DNA from: JADZEM01 sp046328125
GTDB lineage: Bacteria > Chloroflexota > UBA6077 > JACCZL01
Direction of reading: 5' to 3'
Assembly: GCA_046328125.1 (NCBI GenBank)
Contig: JAXLXF010000023.1
Coordinates: 1 to 64,000 of the forward strand
Length of the DNA stretch: 64,000 nucleotides
Part shown: positions 25,571-33,314 of the stretch, in pieces
How the letters are laid out: each line of letters begins with the position of its first letter
Numbering within the stretch: position 1 is the stretch's first letter
Made by a program: the position numbers and the translations under genes
Notes under the pieces: model-generated
Told to the model about the DNA's origin: nothing
The model's database searches: none
The model's input: only the letters and a program-made list of their open reading frames with translations

Positions 25571-27283
25571 GTGGCATCCGATTCTCCGCCATTCGAGCCG
25601 GGCGCCCATCGCCCCACGACGTCGTCGTCTGAATCCGCCATGCTGCCGTTTGCCGAGCCGACCGGACCGTTCACCGTCGCCGAGATCACCGGCGACAGCC
25701 TCCGCGCGGCCCTCGAAGCCGCCGCGACCTGGCTCGAGCTCCAGGCCGCCAGCGTCAACGCGTTGAACGTCTTTCCGGTGCCGGACGGCGACACCGGCAC
25801 CAACATGTCGATGACGATGCGGGCGGCTGCCGAAGCGTCCGCCGTCGAGCCGGTCCCCCAGGCCGACGCCGTCGCCCGGTCCGCTGCTCGCGGCGCGCTG
25901 ATGGGCGCTCGCGGCAACTCGGGCGTCATCCTCTCGCAGCTGATCCGGGGCTTCGCGGACGCCGTGGCTGGACAGGCGTCCCTGGACGTCCGCCACCTCG
26001 CGGACGGCCTCGAAGGGGCGGCCCGGGCCGGCTACCGCGCCGTCGGCCACCCGGTCGAGGGCACCATCCTGACCGTGGCCCGTCGGGCCGGCGAGGAGGC
26101 ACGCCGCGCCGCCGACGAGGGCATCGACGTGCTCCAGTTCTGGGATCGGGTCCTCCACGTGACCGACCGTGCCGTGGTGGAGACCACCAGCCAGCTGCCG
26201 GTGCTTCAGAGCGCGGGCGTGGTCGATGCCGGGGCGCTTGGCTACCGCCTCATCATCGAGGCGTTCTCCAAGACCTCTAGAGGCGAGTCCATCGAAGGCA
26301 CCGAGATGGCCTCGCTCGCGCCGGTCGCCAGCCAGGCGCTCGTCGCGGCCCAGCACGTGGACGAGGGCGGCCTCGGCTTCTGCACCGAGTTTCTGGTCCA
26401 GCAGCTTTCCGAGGACGAGCCGACTACCCGCGCGTTCATGGAGTCGCTCGGCGACTCGGTGATCGTCGTCGGGGACGGCGACATCTGGCGGGTCCACGTC
26501 CACACCCTCACGCCAGGCCAGGCGCTCGACTGGGCGATCCGGCGCGGCACCGTCTCCCGCGTCAAGGTCGAGAACATGCAGCTCCAGCACGACGCCGGCG
26601 CCCAGGCCGGGGCCGGGCGCGGCCTGAGCAAGATCGGCGTGGTGGCGGTCAGCCCGGGGGCCGGCTTCCGTGCGCTGTTCACCAGCATGGGAGCTGCCGC
26701 CATCGTCGAGGGCGGCCAGACGATGAACCCGTCCGTCCAGGACATTCTGACCGCTGTCAGCTCGGTCGGCTACCAGGAGCTGATCGTGCTGCCGAACAAC
26801 GGCAACATCCTGCTCGCCGCACAACATGCCGCCGAGCAGACGCCCAGGACGGTCAAGATCGTCCCGACTCGCACGGTGCCAGACGGGATCGCCGCCCTGC
26901 TGGCATTCAACTATGGCGAAGACCTCGTCACCAACGTCCAGCTGATGGAAGAGGCGGCCAGCCGCGTCGCCTCCATCGAGGTGACCGTCGCCGAGCGCAC
27001 CACGAACGTCAACGGGCAGCACATCGAGCAGGGTCAGGCGATCGGGCTGCTGGACGACGAGATCGTGGCCGTCGCGGACGGCGTGCAGGACGCGGCGCTG
27101 GCGGCCCTGGCGAAGACCGATCCGGCCCAGCGCGAGATCGTCACCGTCTACTGGGGCGATGGCGCCACCCGGCAGCAGGCCGGCCAGCTTCGTGACGCGA
27201 TCCTCGCCGCCTACCCTGACCTCGAAACCGAGCTGGTCGAGGGGGGACAGCCCCACTACCCATACATCATCTCCGTGGAGTAG
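25571..27283 (+). CDS. fakA: Fatty acid kinase-like DAK2-domain protein (FakA/YloV type)
   Basis: 570 residues. The N-terminal DhaL-like ATP domain has VNALNVFPVPDGDTGTNMSM, in which the aspartates bind Mg-ATP, followed by GARGNSGVILSQLIRGF and the HPVEGTILTVAR lid segment. The middle and C-terminal parts carry GDSVIVVGDGDIWRVHVHT, VVAVSPGAGFRALF and the final EGGQPHYPYIISVE. In characterised bacteria FakA phosphorylates fatty acids bound by a FakB (DegV) protein, feeding phospholipid synthesis. Here a degV gene follows after eight bases, matching that partnership. The start is GTG 25571 with GAGAGGGA upstream; the first ~30 residues are probably disordered. Confidence 0.93.
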   Translation: MASDSPPFEPGAHRPTTSSSESAMLPFAEPTGPFTVAEITGDSLRAALEAAATWLELQAASVNALNVFPVPDGDTGTNMSMTMRAAAEASAVEPVPQADAVARSAARGALMGARGNSGVILSQLIRGFADAVAGQASLDVRHLADGLEGAARAGYRAVGHPVEGTILTVARRAGEEARRAADEGIDVLQFWDRVLHVTDRAVVETTSQLPVLQSAGVVDAGALGYRLIIEAFSKTSRGESIEGTEMASLAPVASQALVAAQHVDEGGLGFCTEFLVQQLSEDEPTTRAFMESLGDSVIVVGDGDIWRVHVHTLTPGQALDWAIRRGTVSRVKVENMQLQHDAGAQAGAGRGLSKIGVVAVSPGAGFRALFTSMGAAAIVEGGQTMNPSVQDILTAVSSVGYQELIVLPNNGNILLAAQHAAEQTPRTVKIVPTRTVPDGIAALLAFNYGEDLVTNVQLMEEAASRVASIEVTVAERTTNVNGQHIEQGQAIGLLDDEIVAVADGVQDAALAALAKTDPAQREIVTVYWGDGATRQQAGQLRDAILAAYPDLETELVEGGQPHYPYIISVE

Positions 27284-27291
27284 CGCGCACC

Positions 27292-28131
27292 GTGCCACGC
27301 ATTGCAGTCGTGACCGACAGTACCGCCGACTTTCCCGGAGATGCCCAGCAGCGCCTCGGCATCGAGATGGTCCCGCTCTCGGTCATCTGGGATCGGGACT
27401 CGTTCCGCGACAAGATCGACCTGAGCATCGCCGACTTCTACGCGCTGATGCGCCAGCGCACGACGGTGCCGACGACCTCGGCGCCGGCGGCCGGCCTCTT
27501 CGAGGAGACGTACGAGCGTCTCCTCGCGGACCACGATCACGTCATCTCGGTTCACCTGGCCGGCAAGCTGAGCGCCACCTACGACGTGGCACGCGGCGCC
27601 GCCGAGCGCGTGGGCAACGGGCGGATCAGCGTCATCGACAGCGGCCAGACCACGATGTGTCTGGGCTGGCTGGCGATGCGCGCCGCCGAGATGGCCCAGG
27701 AGGACGCCGAGCCAGCGGCCATCGTCGCGGAGCTGCGGCGCTGGCTTCCGCGCCTGCGCTTGTACGCGGTCCTGGACACCCTCACCTACGTCCAGCGCGG
27801 GGGGCGGATCGGGCGGGCCTCGGCGTTCGTCGGCTCGCTGCTCAACTTCAAGCCGCTGCTGCTGGTCAAAGAGGGCGAGGTGCTGCCCATCGAGCGGCCT
27901 CGCAGCCGCGCGACGGCGATGCGACGGATCGTGGACGTCGTCGCCAGCCAGGGCAAGGTCGCGAAAGTGGGCGTCGCTCAGGGCGATGCCCCAGACGTGA
28001 TCGACCAGTTAGAACGGATGGTGAGCGAGCGCCTGCCGGGCCTGCCCGTGGACCGTGGGGACATCGGGATCGTGCTGGGCACGCACGCCGGGCCGGGCGT
28101 CTTCGGCGTGTTCGCGCTGCTGGCGGAGTGA
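27292..28131 (+). CDS. DegV family fatty-acid-binding protein (FakB type)
   Basis: 279 residues, typical. IAVVTDSTADFPGDAQQRLG and a TTVPTTSAPAAGLFEETYERL loop lead the N-terminal subdomain. The ligand-site segments HVISVHLAGKLSATYDVARGAAE and VIDSGQTTMCLGWLAM follow, then YVQRGGRIGRASAFVGSLLNFKPLL and the C-terminal GIVLGTHAGPGVFGVFAL. FakB presents fatty acids to FakA. The GTG start at 27292 has GGAG about ten bases upstream. Operon: fakA-degV-recG. Confidence 0.94.
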   Translation: MPRIAVVTDSTADFPGDAQQRLGIEMVPLSVIWDRDSFRDKIDLSIADFYALMRQRTTVPTTSAPAAGLFEETYERLLADHDHVISVHLAGKLSATYDVARGAAERVGNGRISVIDSGQTTMCLGWLAMRAAEMAQEDAEPAAIVAELRRWLPRLRLYAVLDTLTYVQRGGRIGRASAFVGSLLNFKPLLLVKEGEVLPIERPRSRATAMRRIVDVVASQGKVAKVGVAQGDAPDVIDQLERMVSERLPGLPVDRGDIGIVLGTHAGPGVFGVFALLAE

Positions 28132-28141
28132 GCCGGCTGGC

Positions 28142-28612
28142 ATGACCGTGCCCGGCGCTCCCCGCCCGCCCGCCGAGCTGGAGACGGCCCGGAAGATCCT
28201 GGAGCTGGAGCGCAAGCAGGGCTTCCAGGACCGGGCGGTCACCCGTGGACTTGCCGCGTTCCTGAGCGGCTGGCAGCAGCGGGTCGAGCAGCTGGGCCGA
28301 TCTGACCTCGTGGCCGTCGCAGGCCAGGTGGTAGCGGCCCTCCAGGGATACGCCGAGCTGCCAACTGACACCCGGGAGACGCGGGTTGAGGCGGCGCTGG
28401 CGGCGCTGGCGGGAGAGAGCCTCACCGCCTGGCCCCAGGAAACCCCTCACCCCCCGCCCCCCTCGCCCGTGCGCGGGCGAGGGGGAGCCGACGGGCATCT
28501 GCTTCCTCAGCATCAAGAAGCCGACGGGCATCTGCTTCCTCAGCATCAAGAATCCGACTCTGTCACATCTGGGCTCCCCCTCGCCCGTGCGCGGGCGAGG
28601 GGGCGGGGGTGA
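28142..28612 (+). pseudogene. Detached N-terminal domain of RecG, running into repeats
   Basis: From ATG 28142 the first ~95 residues (ETARKILELERKQGFQDRAV, TRGLAAFLSGWQQRVEQLG) match the extra N-terminal helical domain that precedes the wedge in RecG of this type. After about residue 100 the frame translates C/G palindromes and a tandem repeat, and stops at 28610-28612 in a different frame from the RecG core. The core frame opens at GTG 28609, giving a GTGA overlap. Either recG has been split into two polypeptides, or this is a frameshift caused by repeat insertion. The N-terminal domain could still act in trans. Confidence 0.65.
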
Positions 28613-28756
28613 GGGGTTCCCGGCGCACGGATGAGGGATTTCTGGCGGAAACCTCCCCAGATCTCGGGATCACCGCCGCCCTTCCAGAAGCCGCCGCCCT
28701 TCCCTCTCCCCCTCTTCCGCTTGCGGGAGAGGGGGGCAGGGGGGTGAGGGTCGGTC
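28446..28756. repeat. Three C/G palindromes and a 33-base tandem repeat inside recG
   Basis: C/G palindromes lie at 28446-28497, 28572-28617 and 28697-28756. Between the first two, a 33-base unit beginning GCCGACGGGCATCTGCTTCC is present twice (about 28489-28554). The block separates the RecG N-terminal domain from the core. Confidence 0.85.
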
Positions 28757-30846
28757 CAGCACCCGCGCCAGACACCCCCATCGAGAAGGTGAAGGGGATC
28801 AAGGCGCGCGAAGCCCAGCTCCTGGCTCGCCTCGGCATCCAGACATTTCGCGATCTGCTCCGCCACCTCCCGAACCGCTACCAGACCTACCCGCCGCCGA
28901 CCGCTGCCGCCGATCTCCTGATGCAGCCGATCGCCAGCTTCGTCGGGATCGTCCAGCAGGTGGACATCTCGCCGAGCCCACGCGGCGGCCTCCACAAGAT
29001 CGTGGCGACGCTGGCCGACCAGACCGGGCGCGTCAGCGCCACGTGGTTCCGGCACGGACGGTTCAGTCCAGTCCAGATCGGGCAGCGGATCGCGGTCAGC
29101 GGCAAGCTCGCGCAGTACGGGCGCAACATCAACTTCGAGAACCCGGACTGGGAGCGTGCCGCCCCCGAAAGCGGCGAGGCGGTCCACACCCGCCGCATGG
29201 TCCCGATCTACCCGCTGACCTCCGGCCTGAACGATCGCGCGGTCCGCGAGCGCGTCAAGTGGGCCGTGGACGCCCTGGCCGACGCCGAGCCGGATCCGCT
29301 GCCCGGCTGGCTGCGCGATTCGTACGGGTTGTGGCCGCTCGGGGCCGCGCTGCGCCAGGTCCACTTTCCAGACGATACGGAACGGCTCAGGCTGGCCCGC
29401 CGCCGTCTGGCGTTCGACGAATTGTTTGCCATTCAGCTGGTGGTGGTGCAGCGCAAGCTCGACTGGCAGGGCGTGGAGGCGCCGACGCTGCCGACCCCGC
29501 GGGCGGCTCTGGAGGCGCTGCTCGCGGCCCAGCCGTTCACCCTGACCGGCGGCCAGCAGCGCGTGCTGTCCGAGATCCTCAGAGACGCCGCCCGCCCCCA
29601 GCCGATGACGCGCCTGCTCCAGGGGGAGGTCGGCTCCGGCAAGACGGCCGTCGCGGCTGCTGCCCTGTTCGTAGCGGTCCAGAACGGCGCCCAGGGCAGC
29701 CTGATGGCCCCGACCGAGATTCTCTCCGAGCAGCACTACCGCTCGCTGACGGCGTTCTACGAGCGCGCCGCCGAGCCACTCGGGGCCATCGGCGCAGCCG
29801 TGCCGCGCATCGCGCTGCTGACCGGCAGCACCCGCGCCGCCGAGCGACGACGCGTCTACCAGGCCATCGCGGATGGCGAGATCGACGTGCTGGTCGGCAC
29901 GCAGGCCGTCATCCAGGACACCGTGGAGCTCAAGAACCTGGGGCTGGCGGTGGTGGACGAGCAGCACCGCTTCGGCGTGCGGCAGCGCGTGGCGCTTCGC
30001 GAGAAGGGGGGCCATCCCCACCTGCTGGTGATGACCGCCACCCCGATCCCGCGCACGCTGGCGCTCAGCATCTACGGCGACCTCGACCTCTCGACGATCG
30101 ACGAGATGCCGCCGGGCCGCCAGAAGGTCAAGACCGTCCTGCTCGACCCTGACGACCGCGACCTGGCGTACGAGAAGATCCGCCGCGAGGCCGCGAAGGG
30201 CGGGCAGGCGTTCGTGATTTGTCCCCTGGTGGAAGACTCCCCGAACCTGGAGGCGCGCGCCGCCACCGCCGAGTACGAGCGGCTCCAGGCCGGCGACCTG
30301 GCTGGCCTGCGGCTGGCGCTGCTCCACGGACGGATGCGCCCGGCCGAGAAGGACCGCGTGATGCGCGAGTTCCGAGACGGGGAGCACGATGTGCTGGTCT
30401 CGACCGCCGTGGTGGAAGTTGGCGTGGACATCCCGAACGCCAGCGTGATGCTGATCGAGGGCGCCGAGCGGTTCGGGCTGGCCCAGCTCCACCAGTTCCG
30501 GGGGAGAGTCGGACGGGGCGCCCGGCCGTCGGTCTGCCTGCTGTTGACCGAGGAAGCGTCAGAGACGAGCCTGAACCGGTTGCAAGTCATGGCCGACTCA
30601 GACAGCGGCCTGGCCCTCGCCGAGCACGACCTCCAGATACGCGGCCCTGGCGACTACTTCGGGGTGCGCCAGAGCGGCTTCCCGGACCTGCAGGTGGCGA
30701 CGCTGGACGACGTGAGCCTGGTGGAGCGGGCGCGCGCAGCCGCCGAGAAGGTACTGGAGATGGACCCGCTGCTGCAGAATCCGCTCCACGCCGGACTGGC
30801 CGAGCTGGTGGAGCGGTTCCGGCGCCGGGCCGGCGAACCGAACTGA
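28609..30846 (+). CDS. recG: ATP-dependent DNA helicase RecG, core (wedge and helicase domains)
   Basis: 745 residues as an open frame. Family-like sequence starts only near residue 55 (PIEKVKGIKAREAQLLARLG, FRDLLRHLPNRYQTY); the residues before it are translated repeat. The wedge OB domain is followed by the SF2 helicase with Walker A GEVGSGKTAVAAA, the box MAPTEILSEQHYRSL, DEQHRFGVRQR, TATPIPRTLAL, and motifs VVEVGVDIPNASVMLIEGAERFG and QFRGRVGRG. RecG remodels stalled forks and Holliday junctions. The true start is uncertain: GTG 28609, or an internal GTG near the end of the repeats. All catalytic parts are intact. Confidence 0.93.
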   Translation: MRGSRRTDEGFLAETSPDLGITAALPEAAALPSPPLPLAGEGGRGVRVGPAPAPDTPIEKVKGIKAREAQLLARLGIQTFRDLLRHLPNRYQTYPPPTAAADLLMQPIASFVGIVQQVDISPSPRGGLHKIVATLADQTGRVSATWFRHGRFSPVQIGQRIAVSGKLAQYGRNINFENPDWERAAPESGEAVHTRRMVPIYPLTSGLNDRAVRERVKWAVDALADAEPDPLPGWLRDSYGLWPLGAALRQVHFPDDTERLRLARRRLAFDELFAIQLVVVQRKLDWQGVEAPTLPTPRAALEALLAAQPFTLTGGQQRVLSEILRDAARPQPMTRLLQGEVGSGKTAVAAAALFVAVQNGAQGSLMAPTEILSEQHYRSLTAFYERAAEPLGAIGAAVPRIALLTGSTRAAERRRVYQAIADGEIDVLVGTQAVIQDTVELKNLGLAVVDEQHRFGVRQRVALREKGGHPHLLVMTATPIPRTLALSIYGDLDLSTIDEMPPGRQKVKTVLLDPDDRDLAYEKIRREAAKGGQAFVICPLVEDSPNLEARAATAEYERLQAGDLAGLRLALLHGRMRPAEKDRVMREFRDGEHDVLVSTAVVEVGVDIPNASVMLIEGAERFGLAQLHQFRGRVGRGARPSVCLLLTEEASETSLNRLQVMADSDSGLALAEHDLQIRGPGDYFGVRQSGFPDLQVATLDDVSLVERARAAAEKVLEMDPLLQNPLHAGLAELVERFRRRAGEPN

Positions 30847-30870
30847 GCCCGTCGTCAGGACCATGGGCGG

Positions 30871-30903
30871 TACAATCCGAGAGGCACTCCAGCGGCGCGG
30901 AGG
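30871..30903 (+). promoter_or_regulatory. Promoter and ribosome site of HEPN module 1
   Basis: TACAAT at 30871-30876 is a good -10. GGAGG at 30899-30903 is followed after five bases by GTG 30909. The same layout, with similar bases, recurs 820 bases downstream before module 2 (TACAAT at 31691), so each module seems to carry its own promoter. Confidence 0.55.
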
Positions 30904-30908
30904 CGATC

Positions 30909-31292
30909 GTGGCCTTGCCGAACCGACGCACACATCAGCGCGATGACCGCCCTCGGTCCGGCACCGCCGCCACCGAGCCGGACTGGCGCACCCTCTATGA
31001 GATCGAGAACCCGGCCGACGTGGACGCGTATGTCGCCGATCATCCCTCAGTGACAGCGATTCTGACGGAGGCGCCGAACGAGATTCATGCCGTGTTCGGG
31101 AATGAGGCGCCGCCGAGGCTGCGGTTGGAGTGGGACCCCGAGGACGGCGATGGCTGGCTCTTCGTGGGCATTCCCTCGGAAGATCTCGGCCCGTCAGTGC
31201 TGCCGCTGATCGACGCTCTCGAAGAGCGCTGGTGGTTGGATCGCATGAGGAGCACCGACGCCACCGTCGTCTTCGACGTCGCCACTCCGTGA
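30909..31292 (+). CDS. HEPN-partner protein, module 1 (putative antitoxin)
   Basis: 127 residues from GTG 30909. The basic N-terminus (ALPNRRTHQRDDRPRSG) is followed by TLYEIENPADVDAYVADHPSVTAILTEAPNEIHAVFG, then RLRLEWDPEDGDGWLFVGI and the acidic/aromatic ALEERWWLDRM near the end. From memory, the pattern 'HP..... L.EA...I...FG ... LDxFDEDWWLD' recurs in proteins of Chloroflexota and cyanobacteria lying directly before a HEPN gene. No enzyme motif is seen. The first ~50 codons are almost identical to those of the module 2 partner, while the rest differs strongly. The stop overlaps the HEPN start (GTGA), indicating tight coupling, as in toxin-antitoxin pairs. The antitoxin role is inference. 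Confidence 0.75.
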   Translation: MALPNRRTHQRDDRPRSGTAATEPDWRTLYEIENPADVDAYVADHPSVTAILTEAPNEIHAVFGNEAPPRLRLEWDPEDGDGWLFVGIPSEDLGPSVLPLIDALEERWWLDRMRSTDATVVFDVATP

Positions 31293-31663
31293 CCGCATTC
31301 GACTTCGCCGAGTTTCTCGATCTTGCCGACGAGCTTGCTGCCAGAAACGATGAGGTGGCGTGGCGGGCCGCCGTCAGCCGCGCGTACTACGCGGTCCTGC
31401 ACGTCGCGTATCGAGCACTCCCCGCTCGGGTACGAGCAACCATCTCGAACCGCACGACACACGGTGTGACGTGGCAGCTCTACACGGCGTCCTCCGCTTC
31501 GACCTGCCGCCAGATTGGGCACGCCGGGCTGCGCCTGCAGCGCGCCAGAGTGAGTGCCGACTATCGCGAGCTCCCGGCCGTCTCCTCACTCCAGGCAGCC
31601 CGAGACGTGGCCCTGGCACGGCAGACGATCGAGCGCCTGCGCCAGCACGGGTACCAGCCGTAG
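31289..31663 (+). CDS. HEPN-domain protein, module 1 (putative RNase toxin)
   Basis: 124 residues from GTG 31289. The four-helix HEPN fold is suggested by AFDFAEFLDLADELAARNDEVAWRAAVSRAYYAVLHVAYRAL. The segment RAYYAVLH supplies the R-x(6)-H type motif of RNase HEPN proteins. A final helix (VALARQTIERLRQHGY) follows. HEPN toxins cut RNA when freed from their partner. Unlike the well-known MntA-HepT pair, the partner here is not a nucleotidyltransferase. Alternatives are a non-catalytic HEPN scaffold. The fold assignment is from motif pattern, toxicity is inference. Confidence 0.72.
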   Translation: MTAFDFAEFLDLADELAARNDEVAWRAAVSRAYYAVLHVAYRALPARVRATISNRTTHGVTWQLYTASSASTCRQIGHAGLRLQRARVSADYRELPAVSSLQAARDVALARQTIERLRQHGYQP

Positions 31664-31690
31664 CCGGGCAACGACCGTCGTAGCGGCCAG

Positions 31691-31723
31691 TACAATCAAA
31701 CAGGCGCTTCAGCAACGCGGAGG
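31691..31723 (+). promoter_or_regulatory. Promoter and ribosome site of HEPN module 2
   Basis: TACAAT at 31691-31696 and GGAGG at 31719-31723, five bases before ATG 31729. The stretch matches the module 1 promoter region. An additional ATG lies directly before, at 31726. Confidence 0.55.
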
Positions 31724-31728
31724 CGATG

Positions 31729-32127
31729 ATGGCCTTGCCGAACCGACGCACACATCAGCGCGATGACCGCCCTCGGTCCGGCACCGCCGCCACCGAGCCG
31801 GACTGGCGCACCCTCTATGAGATCGAGAACCCGGCCGACGTGGACGCGTACGTGGCACTGCATCCAGTCGTGGTGTCGATACTGACGGAGGGACCACAGG
31901 CGGTCTTCGATGCTTTCGACGAGAAGCTGAGCTTACGCCTGCGGCTCGAATACGATCGTGAGGACGAGCCAGCATCTGAGTATCTCACCGTGGACTTCGT
32001 GACGCAGCGTGACGCGAACGATGCGGAGATGCGCCTGGATCGCTTCGACGAGGACTGGTGGATCGACGCGATGTCGCGAGCTGCTCGTGCAGACGCCACT
32101 ATCGTGTTCCTGCCGCGCTTCGCGTGA
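31729..32127 (+). CDS. HEPN-partner protein, module 2 (putative antitoxin)
   Basis: 132 residues from ATG 31729. Residues 1-48 are the same as in the module 1 partner. After DAYVA the sequence departs: LHPVVVSILTEGPQAVFDAFDEKLSLRLRLEY, then RDANDAEMRLDRFDEDWWIDAM and a short end. The FDEDWWID block is closer to the usual family form than in module 1. A stop at 32125-32127 overlaps the GTG of the next gene. Near-identity of the 5' part with divergence of the rest suggests recent exchange between the modules at the 5' end. Function inferred as cognate binder of the HEPN protein. Confidence 0.75.
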   Translation: MALPNRRTHQRDDRPRSGTAATEPDWRTLYEIENPADVDAYVALHPVVVSILTEGPQAVFDAFDEKLSLRLRLEYDREDEPASEYLTVDFVTQRDANDAEMRLDRFDEDWWIDAMSRAARADATIVFLPRFA

Positions 32128-32498
32128 CCGCGTTCGACTGCCGCACTTTCCTCGACATCGCCGAGGAGCTCGGCCAGCGCGAGCATCAGGCTGCCCGGAG
32201 GACTGCTCTCAGTCGCGCGTACTACGCCATCCTCGGGGTGGCGTATCGCGCGCTTCCTTCGGCCGACCAGGCCCGGATCGGTCCAGGCCAGATCCACGAC
32301 CACACATGGTCGCTGTATGCATCCTCAGCCGCACACGCATCACGCCAGGTTGGCGGCATTGGCTACCGACTCCGCACGCTGCGCCGTCGCGCTGACTACC
32401 GGGACGATCTCAGCTTCTCAGACCGCGACCTCACGCTGGCACTGGCATGGGCGCGACGGGTGCTGAGCCTGCTGGACCGGCACGGGTACCAGCCGTAG
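32124..32498 (+). CDS. HEPN-domain protein, module 2 (motif histidine replaced)
   Basis: 124 residues from GTG 32124, the same length as its module 1 homologue. AFDCRTFLDIAEELGQREHQAARRTALSRAYYAILGVAYRALP aligns closely, as does the end LSLLDRHGYQP. In the key helix the sequence is RAYYAILG, so the histidine of the R-x(6)-H motif is glycine. If catalysis depends on that histidine, this copy is inactive or acts only as a binding partner or decoy. The next positions (a histidine in the HDHTWSLYASSAAHASRQ region) might compensate. Tandem to module 1, same strand. Confidence 0.72.
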   Translation: MTAFDCRTFLDIAEELGQREHQAARRTALSRAYYAILGVAYRALPSADQARIGPGQIHDHTWSLYASSAAHASRQVGGIGYRLRTLRRRADYRDDLSFSDRDLTLALAWARRVLSLLDRHGYQP

Positions 32499-32538
32499 CC
32501 AGCGCCGGGCTCGCATCCTGACAGCTCCAGGGGTGGCG

Positions 32539-32916
32539 TCAGGCGTCGGCGGGCGGCTCGGAAGCGCCAGACTGAGGTGCGGATGACGGATCGGCCGGCG
32601 CAGGGGTTTCGGGCGCGGTGCCTTCGATCCGCTGGTCCGGCCTCGCCAGCCAGTGCTGGATGTGCCGGTGCTCCACCAGGGTCATGCCGGCGAAGAACAG
32701 CTCGACGAGCTGGGGCTCCGTGAGCCGTACGGCGTGGCCCCGCACGTACGCCTCGAATGGCACGATCGAATGAGTAGCCTGGAATCCCGCCTCCAGGAGC
32801 GCGAAGCAGCGCTCACACAGGTACACGAGCTCAACTGGCTGCCCCGCGCCACCGACCGGGATCTCCCGTTGCGGTCGCTCGGCGTGGCAAAACCGGCACC
32901 GCCCTGCGCCGTCCAT
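32539..32916 (-). CDS. Small zinc-finger-like protein, function unknown
   Basis: 125 residues from ATG 32916, chosen because TAGGGG precedes it; the frame continues to an ATG at 33036 with no ribosome site. RCRFCHAERPQREIPVGG and VYLCERCFALLEAGF give two CxxC pairs about 28 residues apart, a likely zinc knuckle. A helical middle follows (RLTEPQLVELFFAGMTLVEH), then a proline-rich tail (ETPAPADPSSAPQ). No family recognised; nucleic-acid or protein binding is likely. Confidence 0.6.
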   Translation of the reverse strand: MDGAGRCRFCHAERPQREIPVGGAGQPVELVYLCERCFALLEAGFQATHSIVPFEAYVRGHAVRLTEPQLVELFFAGMTLVEHRHIQHWLARPDQRIEGTAPETPAPADPSSAPQSGASEPPADA

Positions 32917-32976
32917 CCAACCCCTACTGTTCAGGCGCCCCACATCGCTCACGGACCGCGGCGCCTCATCCGGGAC

Positions 32977-33009
32977 ACGACCCCCACTCCTGGTCGGAGT
33001 GGGGGTCGT
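32977..33009. promoter_or_regulatory. Perfect 14-bp hairpin upstream of the zinc-finger gene
   Basis: ACGACCCCCACTCC (32977-32990) and GGAGTGGGGGTCGT (32996-33009) pair without mismatch around a five-base loop. It lies 61 bases before ATG 32916 on the minus strand, within a leader if transcription starts upstream. It may be an attenuator or a remnant of a terminator. There is no T-run. Confidence 0.5.
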
Positions 33010-33314
33010 CACAGCCGCCTGCACAACGTTGGGCATGGCGATCCGAGCATAGTCGGCGCGATAGGCAGTGTCAAGATGAGGAATTCCACCACTTTTGCGA
33101 CTCGTCTCGAAACCGGTGGTTGTAGGATGGGAGCATCACTGCGTGACGGGTGACCCGCGCAACTCGGGACGCCCGTCCCCACCAGGACGATCGGTCGAGA
33201 GCGATCCTGTTGACGCGCGAGTGACCGGCGACCCTTTGGAGCCATGCTCGGAACGGGTCGGGCGGGTTGTCGGCGCGGGTGCCGGCTCGCTCGCAGCGCG
33301 CACCGGTGCTCGCC

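Noticed and set aside
25259..27298. 679-codon minus-strand frame opposite fakA
   Set aside because: Shadow of fakA; His/Asp/Arg-rich, with no family motif.
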